64,000 nt of DNA from Vanessa cardui (lineage: Eukaryota; Arthropoda; Insecta; Lepidoptera; Nymphalidae). The notes beneath the pieces were generated by a model, which was given only the letters and a program-made list of their open reading frames with translations, was not told where the DNA came from and made no database searches. Shown in pieces: positions 34,926 to 47,059 of this stretch. Numbering within the stretch: the first letter of the stretch is position 1; every line of letters starts with the position of its first letter. The DNA lies in assembly GCF_905220365.1 (NCBI RefSeq), contig NC_061126.1, positions 682,001 to 746,000 on the forward strand, written 5' to 3'. The position numbers and the translations under genes are program-made.

Positions 34926-36754
34926 GTTTCAGGCCTTTAACATTCTTCACTTGAATGAAGATTTCTTGAACAGTATTATCAAAATCTTAGAGTTGACGTG
35001 AGTTTTCTTTATAATTTTGGTTGGCCTTTGTAATAAGTATTGCACCACCTTTTAAGACTGATCTGTCATTGGTTATATTATTTAATTATTTACAATAAAG
35101 GACATAAAGGTACAAGGAAATCCTAAATCCGAATAAAGATAGAATTATGTATGCGTGTGTATGTTTATTTTTCTAAATTATAGTGTGTTAGGATTGCTCA
35201 TTTTTTTGTAATATCTGTTTAAATCTGGTTGGACTGGTATGTGCTCTATGTACTATTTTGAAGTAACTGAATTTGATTAAAAAAAATACTCTGTATGGCA
35301 AAATAGACTAGTTCGAACTTCAAAAGGCACATAAAACCTTCAATCAAAAAAGAGTCAAGAGCAATTAGGGGTCCGTAAATTGACATATTTTTTTTAACTT
35401 TACAGTATTTCAGAAAAGCGAATATTCCGATGTTACTAGTATTTCATACATAGATTTAAAATAATTCATCACGTCAGTGTACTGGAGAATGGCAGTGATA
35501 GATGTACCGAAACATTTATCAAAAACTGAACACTAGTGTACCCAATAGTGTCGTTTTGATGAAATATGCTCAAAGGAAATTAAACTCTTTGTTAAAAGGA
35601 TATAAAGTTCCAATCGAGTTTTAGCATATTTGAATATTCTACGACTGAAATCGATTGAATGCGTGTTTGTTCAAACGCTGCGTTTTTTATTGTTCTTTTA
35701 TTCGTTTTTTATTATTTATAAGCAGACTTTTTAACCATCACAAAATTTATACACAATTTATATGTATACATTTTAACGTATCTTTGATTGATAAAGTGTA
35801 CAATATCAAATTAAATAACGAATGTACAACCAACCTAAAATAACCAAAAAAACCCTTATTGGTTACATAATTAAGTTTATTGAAATAAAATAACTTCTGG
35901 GTCTCAAGACGCTCGAAGGAAGTTATAACTTAAAGTAAGCGTCGCCGTAACGCGTTACGTAACGAAGCGGTTTCCCCCCCATAAAAAGTTGTCGCTTAAA
36001 GTAAAGTTACTCACACAACAAACGCATAACTATGCGTTGTAAGTCATATCCCAAGTGTACACACGTACATCCACTCTTCAAATGTAAGACAACAATGTTA
36101 CGTAAAAAACAATTCAGGGGTAACTGTTGAACGAGCGGTACGTAAACAAAAATTTTAACCCTTTCACAGCTACCACAAAAAACAGTCAGATCATCCCCAA
36201 AATCCTTTAAAAAATAATATTATATGTAAAAAAGATTAAATTCAATGTCAAAAATAAAAGTACATTTAGTATCAACTCACTATACTCGTATAATATATAG
36301 TTGAAACTATTGAAATGAATCTTCAGTCTCTGAAGTGAGGAGTTAAACATGAATATCTAGTTAGCGTTTCATACATCAAGCTAACCATCAGCAAGTTATC
36401 TTGAATTCTAGCAAGCGGAGTGATTTCACAGAATTTATTCATTCCATCATTCACCCCGCTTTCAGCAGCATTGTATAAATTGGGATGAATGGGGCGAAAC
36501 TGCTCTATTAACTGTATGTTAGTTCGTGAATTTAATTTCGTTCGTTCAATGGAGATAATCGTTCGAATTAGTTAACGATGTCGAAAAGATAATACACGAA
36601 TAGTGAACAAGATAGAAAAGCGTATTATAAAAATAATTATATTTATTTACATCGTTAAGGAGCTTCACAAAGATTCTTCTCGGTACAATACGAATCGCTT
36701 CTTTATATTAATCTTAACATTTATAAATAAAGATTCAAAAATACTTTTAAATCC
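34926..36754. other. AT-rich DNA with one GC-richer patch
   Basis: 35935-35995 holds 'gcgtcgccgtaacgcgttac' and a C-run, bounded by two copies of 'cttaaagtaa' (about 35930 and 35994). It may be an unclassified repeat. The remainder shows nothing. Confidence 0.35.
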
Positions 36755-37050
36755 AATCCAATCCATCAGCCCAATTCCGTCCACTGCTGGACATAGGCCT
36801 CTCCGATTGCACGCTACTGAGATCAGTCTTGGGCTACTCGCATCCAGCTCCTGCCAGCTGTCTTGCGTAAGTCGTCACTCCACCGTGCCGAGGACGACCT
36901 ATAATACGTTTGCCGAGACGCGGTCTCCACTCTAGAACACGTTTTCCCCAAAGGTTATCGGTTGTGCGACAAATATGGCCCACTGCCTCTTCAGCTTACT
37001 AATCCGGTGGGATATATCGATGACTTCGATTCTCTGGCGGAACCTAAAAA
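36755..37050 (-). mobile_element. RTE-like LINE 3' fragment
   Basis: The minus strand reads SARWSDDLRKTAG, then WMRVAQD and IGEAYVQQW, a C-terminal pattern common in lepidopteran RTE-type polyproteins. The frame is broken by stops. The 3' end is a short (ATTGG)n-like run at 36752-36765. Confidence 0.75.
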
Positions 37051-37162
37051 TTACTTGTAAAATTCTACTCGAATAATATTATAGAGCTTGCTTACATTTC
37101 AAATGACGAAAGCGCGTATACTTACAGGTCAAGTAGATCAGTGTTAGTAAATTATTAGATTA

Positions 37163-37390
37163 GTGTCAGTTTCTGGTGACAGGAGGGCTGATTCGTTTTT
37201 TGCCCAGAGGATCGGAATTGCGATTCAACGGGGAATTGCTGCTAGCATTCTTGCCACCATTCCACGCGGTCAAGATTTATACAGTAACTATATAGTTTTA
37301 GTTTATATTTGTATATATTTAAGCATTTAATGTTATTAATTCTTATGTTAATAAATGTGTGAGTATAATTCGATGTTATATCAATAAACG
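37163..37390 (+). pseudogene. Second copy of the 'SFFAQRI' retroelement tail
   Basis: The plus strand encodes SGDRRADSFFAQRIGIAI, then AASILATIPRGQDLY, and then an AT-rich 3' region shared with 10795-10900 in reverse. The start is truncated near 37163. This copy keeps the 'RG.AASILAT' part that the copy at 10749 lost. Confidence 0.65.
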
Positions 37391-37784
37391 TAGAACTAAA
37401 TTATTACATTCATTCGCCTTAAACCGAAGCACTACTATGAAACGGCTTGTGGAACATTTGATTGTACTATATAAACAACCAGTAGCTATCCGTGACAGTA
37501 TTCTGTAATTTTAAGAGAAAACAGTTTAGGATTAACCTGATCGAATAGACTTGTCTGACCTGGATAGAAGGGTTTCACTGTATTTGTCCCTTTCAATGCG
37601 TTCCCTTGTGGATTACGCAAAGGTTAGTGCACATAATATTTAAAAGAGTTTTTTTTATCATTGACAACCAAATTATATTCCCCTGTAGTGTATTCTCCTG
37701 TGTAAATGTCAAATGTCACGTGAATCTGTTGAATGGTATGAATGTAGTAACCAGGTATGTCGCTGATTAAATAAACTTTTTTTT

Positions 37785-38048
37785 ATAATATAGGCAAATG
37801 GGCCATGCGATGGTAAGTAATTACCACCTCACAGAAAAAGTCTCTGAAATAATTAGTTCTTGCATCACGAATGTACCACCAAACTAAGGAACTAGAGGAG
37901 ATGTTATGTCCCTTGTGCCTCCAATTTACTGGCACACTGACCCTTCAAACTGGAACACAACTATATTGAATACTGTTAAACGGTAGTTAGTATATCTTGT
38001 GAGTGTGTGGTAACTACACAAACAGGTTCACACAAAATCCTACCACGA
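37785..38048 (-). mobile_element. Diverged N1 repeat
   Basis: Full span recognisable: 'gggccatgcgatggtaagta', 'gatgttatgtcccttgtgcc', then 'caaaatcctacca'. Confidence 0.72.
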
Positions 38049-39171
38049 AGAAAGTCTCAAAAATAAGTAAATTTAAATATCGTAAACATTATACTTTTAT
38101 ATTTATCCGAACTCAAGTCAAGGCAATTTTCTTAAGTGACTAATCGGAATTCTGCCAGAATTTTCACGTGCGAAAGTCGAGTATGTGTAGAAAGCTCCTT
38201 AAGAAACCGGTTTAAAATGAATATACATAGCTTAAGAGACCGTGCAGCCATAAGATAGGATGGTACATGAATTTAAACTTATATTTTAAAATTTGAATCG
38301 ACGGAACTTTAACATTCGCATAAGAATCTACTTTTCGTATAATTAATGTAATTATATGTGCGGTTTACACTCATCTATAACAAGCGGTGCCGGCTATTTT
38401 TTTTTTATAATTTAACTACCCGAGAATGTGATATAAAAAATAAAATATATTTTTCTCGATTTCATGATTAAATTTTTATTGGTATTATGACCCTTAATTC
38501 CTGTTAATAAAGTTTATGCCAAATATTTATATAATTAATATTAAAATTTATAAATAAAGGAATTACTTTTTTACTGTTCATAATCGAGAGACGATACAAC
38601 CTTATCAAATCCCTTCAGATCGATATATCAGTCTCGAGTTAAATATCAACGCTTGTTTATTTATCAAGCACTAATATTTTAACGACATAACTTAGGTCTC
38701 TATACAAAAAAGGAACAAATTAAAAAAAAATATTCAATAAAAATATTTTATATTAAAATTACCTGTTTTATCAGACCAGGGTTGATATACAACGCAACGA
38801 AAGTTGTAGCTCGTAGCACTCAGCATGCTACAAGTATAAGAGCTACGAGCGCTACGCTATCTCAAGCGGTAAAGCTCGCTCGCAAAGCTATGTTGTTCGG
38901 ATGTGTCCTATCTTAATGGCCGTTGTAAATTATTGGTTTTAATCTCGTCCCATCCCTTTGTCCAGCATTAAACCATATGACGTAGTTATAAGTCGAAATG
39001 TTTGTTTCGAGCTAAAACCATCATCAGGCAAATTAAATATGATAAATCTCAAATCTGGGCTACGTAAAAATAAAATAATAATATTTATTTATTAAATTTA
39101 GATATGATAAATACTAATTTAATCAATTATGTGATTGGATGTAATTTAATATCATGAATGATACCTTTTTA
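38049..39171. other. AT-rich DNA with a small GC-richer patch
   Basis: 38805-38885 repeats the words 'tagctcgtagc' and 'gctacgagcgctacgc', giving local inverted pairing. Otherwise nothing recognised. Confidence 0.35.
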
Positions 39172-39655
39172 ACCGACTTCAAAAAAGGGGGGTTATCGAT
39201 TCGACAGGCTTATTTTGTTACCGATTTCGAAAGATTTTTTTTTATTCAGAACTAGTGAAATAACAATATAAAAAATAACAATAATTGTAACAACAATATA
39301 AAATGGTAACCAATGGTAACTTTTAAGTAGTCTGATATTTTTCATTTCATTTTACTTAGGTGAACTCTACAAAGTATTTTGAAAACGCAATTTTTTTTAA
39401 TTAATATTTCGTGCAAACGAGCAGGAGGGTCACCATATGGAAAATGGTTACCACCGCCCTTGGACATCTACAACACCGGGGGACTTGCAAGTGCATCGTT
39501 GGTCTTTGAAGAAGGAGTACGCTCTATTCTTGAAGGTTCCCAAGTCGTATCGGTTCGGAAAAACCCCCGCGAAAGCTAGTTCCACAAAGTGATTGTACGA
39601 ATTTCAAGAAATAGTGTATTGTTTGGAGTCGGTTTTTTTTGTTAGCATTTTAGTT
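39172..39655. repeat. Diverged relative of the foldback element, interrupted
   Basis: 39172-39200 reads 'aaccgacttcaaaaaagggg'. 39310-39412 matches the right arm of the foldback at 30455-30560 (for example 'cttttaagtagtctgatatt'). The match resumes at 39601-39655 ('tgtttggagtcggttttt'). The gap holds a LINE 3' fragment. No matching left arm is present. Confidence 0.65.
39414..39600 (-). mobile_element. Jockey-like LINE 3' fragment inside another repeat
   Basis: Read on the minus strand, this matches the tail at 23008-23290: the frame region for 'FKKRAY', then 'ccaccgccc...ccatatggtgaccctcctgctcg'. It splits the foldback relative around it. Confidence 0.7.
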
Positions 39656-40033
39656 TATTAATGGCATAGATATTAAGCCTATATTCGTGTGGTGGAGAAG
39701 CTCATGCCAGCTTTAGAGGAGAACCGCAGAACGTGTCAAGCGACGTTGACGCCTGTGCTAGAGCATCATTATTTCGAGTGACGAATCAACGAGCAGTGCT
39801 CATGCCACAGTTCATCGATTCGTGAAATTACATTTGGTTAACGTTTCGTGGATTTGGTTCGACGAAAACTAAGATATGGAGAATTATTGGGAATAATTTT
39901 TAGCTGCATATGGATGGTAATAAAAAAATTATTGAGACATTTGCTTTGCAAAAGTAGATGCGCTATTTACTTTAGACTGACATTTTTATTTTATTTGCCA
40001 TTTAAATCGAAACAAAAACAACTATAACATATA

Positions 40034-40310
40034 CAGCCTGTAAATTTCCCGCTATTGGCCTACCTCCTATCCCTTTGAGGAGAAGGTTTAGGAGCATATT
40101 GGTTACAGGGTGATGGTTTCACATGTGGCACTATTTCGTTGAAATTAGATACATACACGTTTCCTCACAGTTTATTCACCGCCGAGCATGAGATTAATTA
40201 TAAACATAAATTAAGCACATTTAAATTCAGTAGTGCTTGCTTGGATTTGAACCTGCATTCATTGGTTTGCACATAATGTACGTGTTCTAACCACTAGGCC
40301 ACACAAGTCA
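40034..40310 (-). mobile_element. Diverged Metulj-type SINE
   Basis: Tail 'cagcctgtaaatttcccgct' and head 'gttctaaccactaggcc' are both present, with several small deletions. Confidence 0.75.
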
Positions 40311-40671
40311 ATAATAAATACATATATTTAAAAAAATCGTTAATTACCACCTACGTCTTAATCTCGGCTTGTTATTTCTGAAGTATGACGTACGCCCTAC
40401 TCATGTATGCTCTACGAAATACGTGGGCCGTTTTGAAAGACTGGCTCGTGTACAGTTAGATTATGTCCCTATCATATTGTTTTATTTATAGAAAGGAGGT
40501 TTATAGGAAGGATATTTCCCTGAAATTATACAAGCTCACGGCACAAGGGTTTAGTTTTCTACGAAGGTACACTTCAAGTAAGCGTTGTTTTAGGATGTGT
40601 TTATTTTTCTTATACACAGTTCCATATATTCAATTAGTATTCATATATTAAATACGATCTAATTCACAAGT

Positions 40672-41104
40672 AACGGCCCGTTCCGGCTTCACACGGGTGG
40701 ACATAATTTTTTTATCATATATTTTAAAGTTTTATTTGTATTTTTTTTTCGACTTGTTTCACAATTATCGTTCTATATCAACTTATTTACACAAAAACCT
40801 TAATAAATGATGTTAGAAATGAAAGACTTATTGTTTTGACACGTACAATCACTCGTACTTTTAACTCAATCAATACAAAAAATTATGCTACCTTAAAGAA
40901 GACGCAATGACCCTTTAATGATCTAAGTGACAGTCAACGCTATCTAGTGACAAATTTTATCACTACATATATGTAATATTTTACTCAAATGATATACCAG
41001 AATCTTATCTGTCTATTAGTGAAAACCGCATAAAAATCTTCCAGTAGTTTTGGAGCTATCACGAACATATAAACAGACAGACGTGGCCGGGGACTTTGTT
41101 TTAT
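40672..41104 (-). mobile_element. Degraded Helitron-like repeat
   Basis: It shares with the copy at 29429 the 'ccggcttcacacgggtgg' edge and an 'aaaaccgcataaaaatc...gactttgttttat' far end. The CTAG terminus is lost. The middle is longer and unrelated. Confidence 0.5.
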
Positions 41105-43202
41105 TTAATTAAATTTCGCTTAAAAATTGATTATATGTCGAGATTGAAAAAAAACTATTAATAATAAGGGCACGTATTATTTTTACTCACTAATTAACCG
41201 CGGATATACATTAATCTTCTTATTCAAATTAACGCGGAATATAATTAAATAGCACTTAAACTTGTGCGGTATTCCATTAGCTTACCATTCAACCCTTTTC
41301 AGGCGTGTTTTTGCGGGGTTATCTTTCTATGAGACCTCTTCAACTGTTCTGAATTGGCGAGCCGTTCTATGCTCACGCTCCTATCTTTAATCCCTATGAC
41401 TTTGTACACGATACGTATATTTAGAATTTAAGTTACGAAGAGCACTTTACGAAGTCGAGCACACAGTTTAGTCTCTTTGTACAACGTGAACGTTTAAGTA
41501 CTTATATCTTGATTTTCTTGTTTACAGTTCTATTTATGTAATGTTATAAGCTTCTTTATAAGTAACTTTTATTTTAAGACACGTGCACGAACATATGCGT
41601 GTATACATACACACATGTAAACATCCTCAATAGCGGTGTGTATTGTTTAATTCTATTCCGTATTGATCCATAATTGTTAATAAGATATTTATATCAAATG
41701 AATGACTGAAACTCGTATGTCCAAATTGTTAAGTGAGTACTCTTGGCACGATACTTATTTTGTTTTAATACATATTTTAAATAGGCATATGTTAATATAT
41801 AGATATGTTTAGATACTTATAATTGATAAATGCCCAATCTAATGGCTGGTTAGACCGTTAAAACCAGACCAAAACAGAAGAAAAATAAACAAAACACAAG
41901 AAAATAAGTATGGAATCCAATAATAAAATTATGCAAACCCTCACAAAATAAAATAAAAAAATCGCGAATCGATACGGTGAGTTTCATCTGCAAAACACGG
42001 GATCGAGTGTCGAGTGTACATAAAATAAATATAACTAGTAACAATGGTCCCTACCAAGGTGAAAGTGACAATAGTAGTGGTGACCGGTGTTTACGCAGCA
42101 AACGTACGAGAAAGGAGGTAGTTCGATATGGACACTTCTAACATTATCAACATCTACCCGCAAACTTCAGTCTCGTGAACAAGACATTCGTAGGTAATTT
42201 CGAAATATCGAGCTCCACCGAACAAAAAACATGGTAAATATCGAGAAGAAAAACAGTCAGAATAATCAATCTATTATTAATCTTCTATTTACAAATTATA
42301 TATTATTATAATTATTTGTACTTTTATTTTATCATATTATGTTTGTAATGATCGTTAGTCGTTGTTTGAAAATGGGCACCGTGCTTGAAAGCAGCGAGGA
42401 ACACATCTTCGTCGCTAATTCCCGGTCCCGAGCTCGTTGAAACTCCTGAACCAAGAGTGTTCTTTTGTTGACATTCACGAAGATTCAACTCACAGATTTA
42501 GGTAGTGTGTTATTATTATCTTGAACATTACATAATGAAGTAACACTTTTTTAATTTGTTTATTACACTAATATAATACATTTATATTTTATACATTTAC
42601 AGAATTAGTAAATATATTGTATTGTTTTCTATATAATTTATATTAAATAATATTTAATACTTTTCTGTGTCGTGAATAGGTATGTTTATTTGCTACTTGA
42701 CATTTTATTATTTAAGATATATCGACCAATCAGAGTAGCGTGGAGGAATCCTAATAAACCTAATTCTTATCATGAGAAATAAGCGCTTCAGCGGACATTT
42801 GTAGACTTTGTTGGCTCAATACTGTATAGTACGACACAACTTACATAAAAATCGTAAAACCGATTACATCCGAATTAAATTAGCTGTCCCAAATTGTCAA
42901 TATTAATTTCTTATGTGAACGTAATAACTTGTAATACCATATGACCTAATATATTCGTCAATTTGACACGTCGATTTACATGTACTTGCTTTCTTGGGTT
43001 GAAATGACGCGAAAATCTAGAGCAACGAATAGCGTCGAATGGCGCGATATGTTTGTACATATCGGCAGTAATTGGTTTTACTGAATTTGCCGATGCTACA
43101 TCTAAGTTGTATTCTTTACTGTTTATTCGATAACATTGCTTTCTGCCATTATATATTTGTCATTAAGAAGAAGACATCACTTTCTTAATTATGCTGGTGT
43201 TA
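41105..43202. other. AT-rich DNA with one dispersed repeat
   Basis: Only the segment at 42165-42240 recurs in the window. 42370-42470 is somewhat GC-richer and unassigned. No exon signature seen. Confidence 0.4.
42165..42240 (+). repeat. Unclassified repeat, partner of 47330-47395
   Basis: 'ctcgtgaacaagacattcgt' and 'ttcgaaatatcgagctccac' recur in reverse at 47335-47395. Family not identified. Confidence 0.55.
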
Positions 43203-43385
43203 ACACTTCGTGCGAACCTGTTTGTTTATATACCACTTACTCAATAGATATTCTACCGCTAAATATCAATAATACTCTGTTCCGGCGACGGCGGCGATAA
43301 AAATTGAGTGAGCCAGTGTAATTAGATGCATAAGAAACATGACATACTAACTTACCCTCCAAGGTTGTAGTCGTTAGGGTAATTG
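43203..43385 (+). mobile_element. Diverged N1 fragment
   Basis: 5' two-thirds, with a GC-rich 'cggcgacggcggcg' insertion at 43283-43296 where others read 'ccggtttgaaggg'. Confidence 0.6.
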
Positions 43386-43424
43386 CGCGTACAAACACCA
43401 ATGCCAAAGTCAAAGTGTAAAATA

Positions 43425-43990
43425 TTTATTCAATATGGAAGTGTTACACTTGCTTATTGACTGTCAAAATTCTACCACTAATTCGGAAATCAACACTTCG
43501 GACCTGAGAAAAACCGGCGAAAGAAACTCAGCGGGATTTTTTTTGGAATTCATTTTACATAGTATTATATAAAACAATAAACATATTTTCGTATATTTGA
43601 AACAGCCTATAGAGTAAGGAATGAGTACATAAGAGGAAGTTTGAAAGTGACACCGATAGCCGAGAAGTTATGTGGAAGGCGGCTATCATGGTATGGGCAT
43701 GTAATGCGGAGGAATGAGGAACATATTGTGAGGAAGGCCTTGAGCATGGATGTGGACGGATATAGAGGTAGAGGACGACCAAGAAAACGATGGATGGACG
43801 TGGGAAAGACGATATAGTCAGAAAGAATGTTACTTGTGAGATGCCGCCTGACAGAGAAGTATGGAAGGAGAAGACATGCTGCGCCGACCCAAAATAAAAT
43901 TGGGAAAAGGGAAGGAGGATGATGACATTTGAAACAGCCTGGAGGCGATCATTTCAATCCCAAGGTGTGCAATCAGCTAAGTCATTTTAG
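43425..43990 (-). mobile_element. CR1/Zenon-like LINE tail split by an RTE insertion
   Basis: 43425-43608 and 43941-43990 together match the 3' region at 51978-52170 (shared 'gaaagaaactcagcgggtt'-type and 'ggaggcgatcatttcaatcc' blocks). The break holds an RTE-like LINE with target duplications, so this CR1 tail is the older insertion. Confidence 0.8.
43609..43926 (+). mobile_element. RTE-like LINE 3' end with 14-bp target duplication
   Basis: The 318-bp insert is flanked by ATTTGAAACAGCCT at 43595-43608 and 43927-43940. The plus strand encodes RWMDV, preceded by RGRGRPRK and RWYGHVMRR-type text. After an apparent one-base deletion near 43815 the frame resumes as VRKNVTCEM and ends KTCCADPK with a stop. 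This is the C-terminal tail of RTE-clade LINEs. The 3' end is a GATGATG-type repeat, also typical of RTE. A clean 5'-truncated copy. Confidence 0.88.
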
Positions 43991-44099
43991 TAAAAATACG
44001 TGATTTTATTTATATTATAAGTGAGGTAGGTATTGCTCGTTAAGCACTAAACGTGTCGCTCCAGTAATAAATGCGTTGAAGTAATTAGGGCGAAAAACC

Positions 44100-44200
44100 T
44101 CAGAAAGTCAGTCGGAAACCCGCAGTGTCACGGTCGCGTGTGGCCTCGTACCGCATTGCGATTCGCATATTTCACCTCTCCTCGCAAATTTTTCAACAGT
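44100..44200. repeat. Unclassified repeat, copy 1 of 2
   Basis: Shares 'aaagtcag.cgga', then 'gcgtgt.ggcct' and 'taccgcattgcgattc' with 46072-46190 in the same orientation. Family unknown. Confidence 0.55.
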
Positions 44201-44599
44201 AAAATATTTTATGAGTTCATTTTTTATTTCGTTTTTAATATATCTTCACCTATAAAATATTTTATGAATGGACAAACATTTACAAGTCTTAAAATCATCA
44301 AACGGGACTGTTTCATGTATCTGTGTGTGTGTGTGTATCCATGATTGGTACTCGTATACAAAAAACTTAACTGTAACCAAACTTCATATAAACAGGAAAA
44401 ATAGACTGAAATTCGCAAGCCCTGAAAATCTAAATCAATGATATCTTTTAAATAAAAAAAAACAGGACAACCAGCAAAAAATAAAAGTTACTCTTTTTGT
44501 ATGATGGACATAGAAAACTGCATACAATAATAATTGCCACGTTGTTTATACTTTATTCGCATTGGAAACTACGTTTAGACCTTTTATTAATATGTTTAG

Positions 44600-44700
44600 G
44601 TAAGAAATGGTAAGGTGTCACCTTTGCATATAAACAATGGCGTTGAAATAATTATACACCACTACCAATATCGTCAATGCAATATCACTCATGGGATTTC
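44600..44700 (-). mobile_element. Small N1 fragment
   Basis: 'ggtaaggtgtcacctttgca' and 'caatatcgtcaatgcaat' loosely follow N1 in reverse. Confidence 0.35.
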
Positions 44701-45567
44701 AAATTATACATATCGCCGAGCTGTTCGCTCGTTCATTGAACCTTTAAATCGAACGAATTATGTCTTGTATTAACATTTAACGGTAGAATAATTGGTCAAC
44801 TGATAATAACCTTCAAGATTTGTTTGCTATAAGGGCAGTGGTGCCAGTGTCACCACGACACGCAGAAAAAAATATATCAGTAAATATGTCACAAATCAGT
44901 TATTTTTAATAAATAAGATTTTATAATACATAAGAAGATTCATTTGGAAAAATAAGAGATAAAACCTAATATAAGATGAATGGAATGTCCAATATGAAAT
45001 AAGAATATTGGGACAAAAGTTTTATATTTACCGATTTTTCGATATCGTTAAATGTTGAAATTAAACTATTGTGAAGATTATATAAGTGTTTCCAGTTCAT
45101 GTGGTAAACCAAATTATTTGTGAACGTCATTTAAGCATTGTTCTTTTATTTATATTTGATATGTAATATTTTTTTTCATTGAAATAGGCTTTTTAAAACA
45201 CTTTGGAATCATCGAATTGCTACCTAATCTGCACAAATGCTTCTGAGAAGAAACAAAAAACGTAGTACTAGTAAAAGTGCTCTTTTAATAAACGCGAACC
45301 AACTATCATTCAATCCATAAAATTGTTAGATTAATACACTTTAGTAATAAAATTATTTTAAATAACAATTTTCAAGCACGATATGTTATAAATTAGAATT
45401 GTTAAAATTATTTTGGAATACTATTTTTTTGAATAAACTAAATTGGAACATAGATTTTCCTTTTAGTAAATTTATTTGTAAGTTTAAAGGGTTATTTAAC
45501 TGACTTCTGGAGAACTTTCTTTCGAGGATTTGTTTAGTTTAAAAAACCTTGTCCAACTCTACCGATT

Positions 45568-45812
45568 GACGACCTCCATGGTCGAGTGGTGTGTACACCG
45601 GTTTTCATGGGTACGCCACTCTGAGGTCCCGGGTTCGATTCCCGGCCGAGTCGATGTAGATTACCATTAGTTTTCTATGTTGTCTTGGGTCTGGGTGTTA
45701 GTGGTACCGTCGTTACTTCTGATTTCCATAACACAAGTGCTTCAGCTACTTACATTGGGATCAGAGTAATGTATGTGATGTTGTCTAATATTTATTATTA
45801 TTATATTATTTA
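45568..45812 (+). mobile_element. tRNA-headed SINE, family C
   Basis: Most complete of five copies. The head contains TGGTCGAGTGG (A-box-like) and GGGTTCGATTCCCGG (a canonical B box), so it is tRNA-derived and would be read by RNA polymerase III. The body includes 'ttttctatgttgtcttgggt' and 'cacaagtgcttcagctactt', and the tail is a TTATTATTATTA run. Distinct from Metulj and N1. I have no published name for it. Confidence 0.82.
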
Positions 45813-45891
45813 CCGATTATTTTAGTTTTGCCTCAAAGAAATTCTCCAGGATACTATTACAATTGGCACCCTCTAACAATATAACAATTGT

Positions 45892-45999
45892 CATAAACAC
45901 AAATTAAGCACATGAATATTCAGTGGTGCTTGCCTGGGTTCGATCCCGCAATCGTCGGTTAAGATGCACGCGTTCAAAACACTGAGCCATCTCGCCTCT
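45892..45999 (-). mobile_element. Metulj-type SINE head only
   Basis: Carries the tRNA-like head and first 100 bp ('gcttgcctgggttcgatccc'). 3'-truncated. It lies just past the family C SINE at 45568-45812. Confidence 0.7.
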
Positions 46000-46071
46000 T
46001 TTAAAATTACAGATGCAAGGATTTAATTATCTATTTATGTAATCTTCAGGCAATTACAGTCGAAATCTTGT

Positions 46072-46190
46072 AAAGTCAGACGGACTTAGACAGAAATACG
46101 CAGCGTTTGCGCCAATGTCGCGTGTTGGCCTTACCGCATTGCGATTCCCACTATAACTCACTCCTGTTGGCAAATAGCTTGCATTCGTCA
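46072..46190. repeat. Unclassified repeat, copy 2 of 2
   Basis: Partner of 44100-44200. Slightly longer, with an extra 'cgcagcgtttgcgcc' segment in the middle. Confidence 0.55.
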
Positions 46191-46398
46191 CGACTCACGA
46201 AACATCAGCTAATAAGAACCTTTATTGCTTTCGGGAGTAAAAAGAAATATCATTGATGTAACTATGATGTTGCTAAGCGATAACACGTCTGTATATTTAG
46301 TTGACTTCATTTGACGATTATTGTTCATGTTTTGTTTAACATCTGTAAATCAAATATCTAATATATCATAAAGCTATCTCTCATCTACCATAAAAAAG

Positions 46399-46684
46399 TA
46401 AAGTAACAGGCTGTAGATTACCCACTGCTGGGCTAAGGCCTTCTCTCCCATTAATGAGAGGGTTTTTGAACATATTCCATCACGCAGTTCCAGTGCGTGT
46501 TGGTTGAGTGCACATGTGGCAGAATTTCGATGAAATTAGACACATGCAGGTTACCTCACGGTATTCATGAATGATGAATTATAAACACAAATTAAGCACA
46601 TATATACAGTTGGTGCTTGCCTAGGTTTGAACCCAAAATCATCGATTAAGATGCACGCGTTCTAACCACTGGACCATCTCAGCT
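46399..46684 (-). mobile_element. Metulj-type SINE
   Basis: Near complete with a deletion around 46560 ('cacggtattcatgaatgatg'). Confidence 0.82.
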
Positions 46685-46835
46685 TATATCATTTGATTCA
46701 ATTAGATGTTTGGCGTTTTCAAAGAGCCATCATTTGACATAAATCAATCAATTATTATTGTAAAAAAAAAAATCTTTGAAAATTTTCATCTGATGAGCGA
46801 CTACTCACTAATAATAATATATGTAAATATAAATA

Positions 46836-47054
46836 TTGAACAACATCATTATATAACATTACTTTAATCCCAATGTAAGTAGCTAAAGCAATGATGTTAT
46901 GGAAAATTAGAATTAACTACGGTACCACAAACACTCAGACCCAAAACAACATAGAAAACTAATTAACTTTCTCTTCATCGACTCGGCTGGGAATTGAACT
47001 GGAGAACTCGGAGTGGCGTACCGGCGTGCACACTACTCGACCACAGAGGTCGTC
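46836..47054 (-). mobile_element. SINE family C
   Basis: Nearly complete; the B-box region is mutated ('ggctgggaattgaactgg'). Confidence 0.75.
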
Positions 47055-47059
47055 AAATT

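Noticed and set aside
45568..45660. tRNA gene suggested by the strong B box
   Set aside because: The A and B boxes belong to a 245-bp SINE present in five copies; the sequence does not form a clean cloverleaf.
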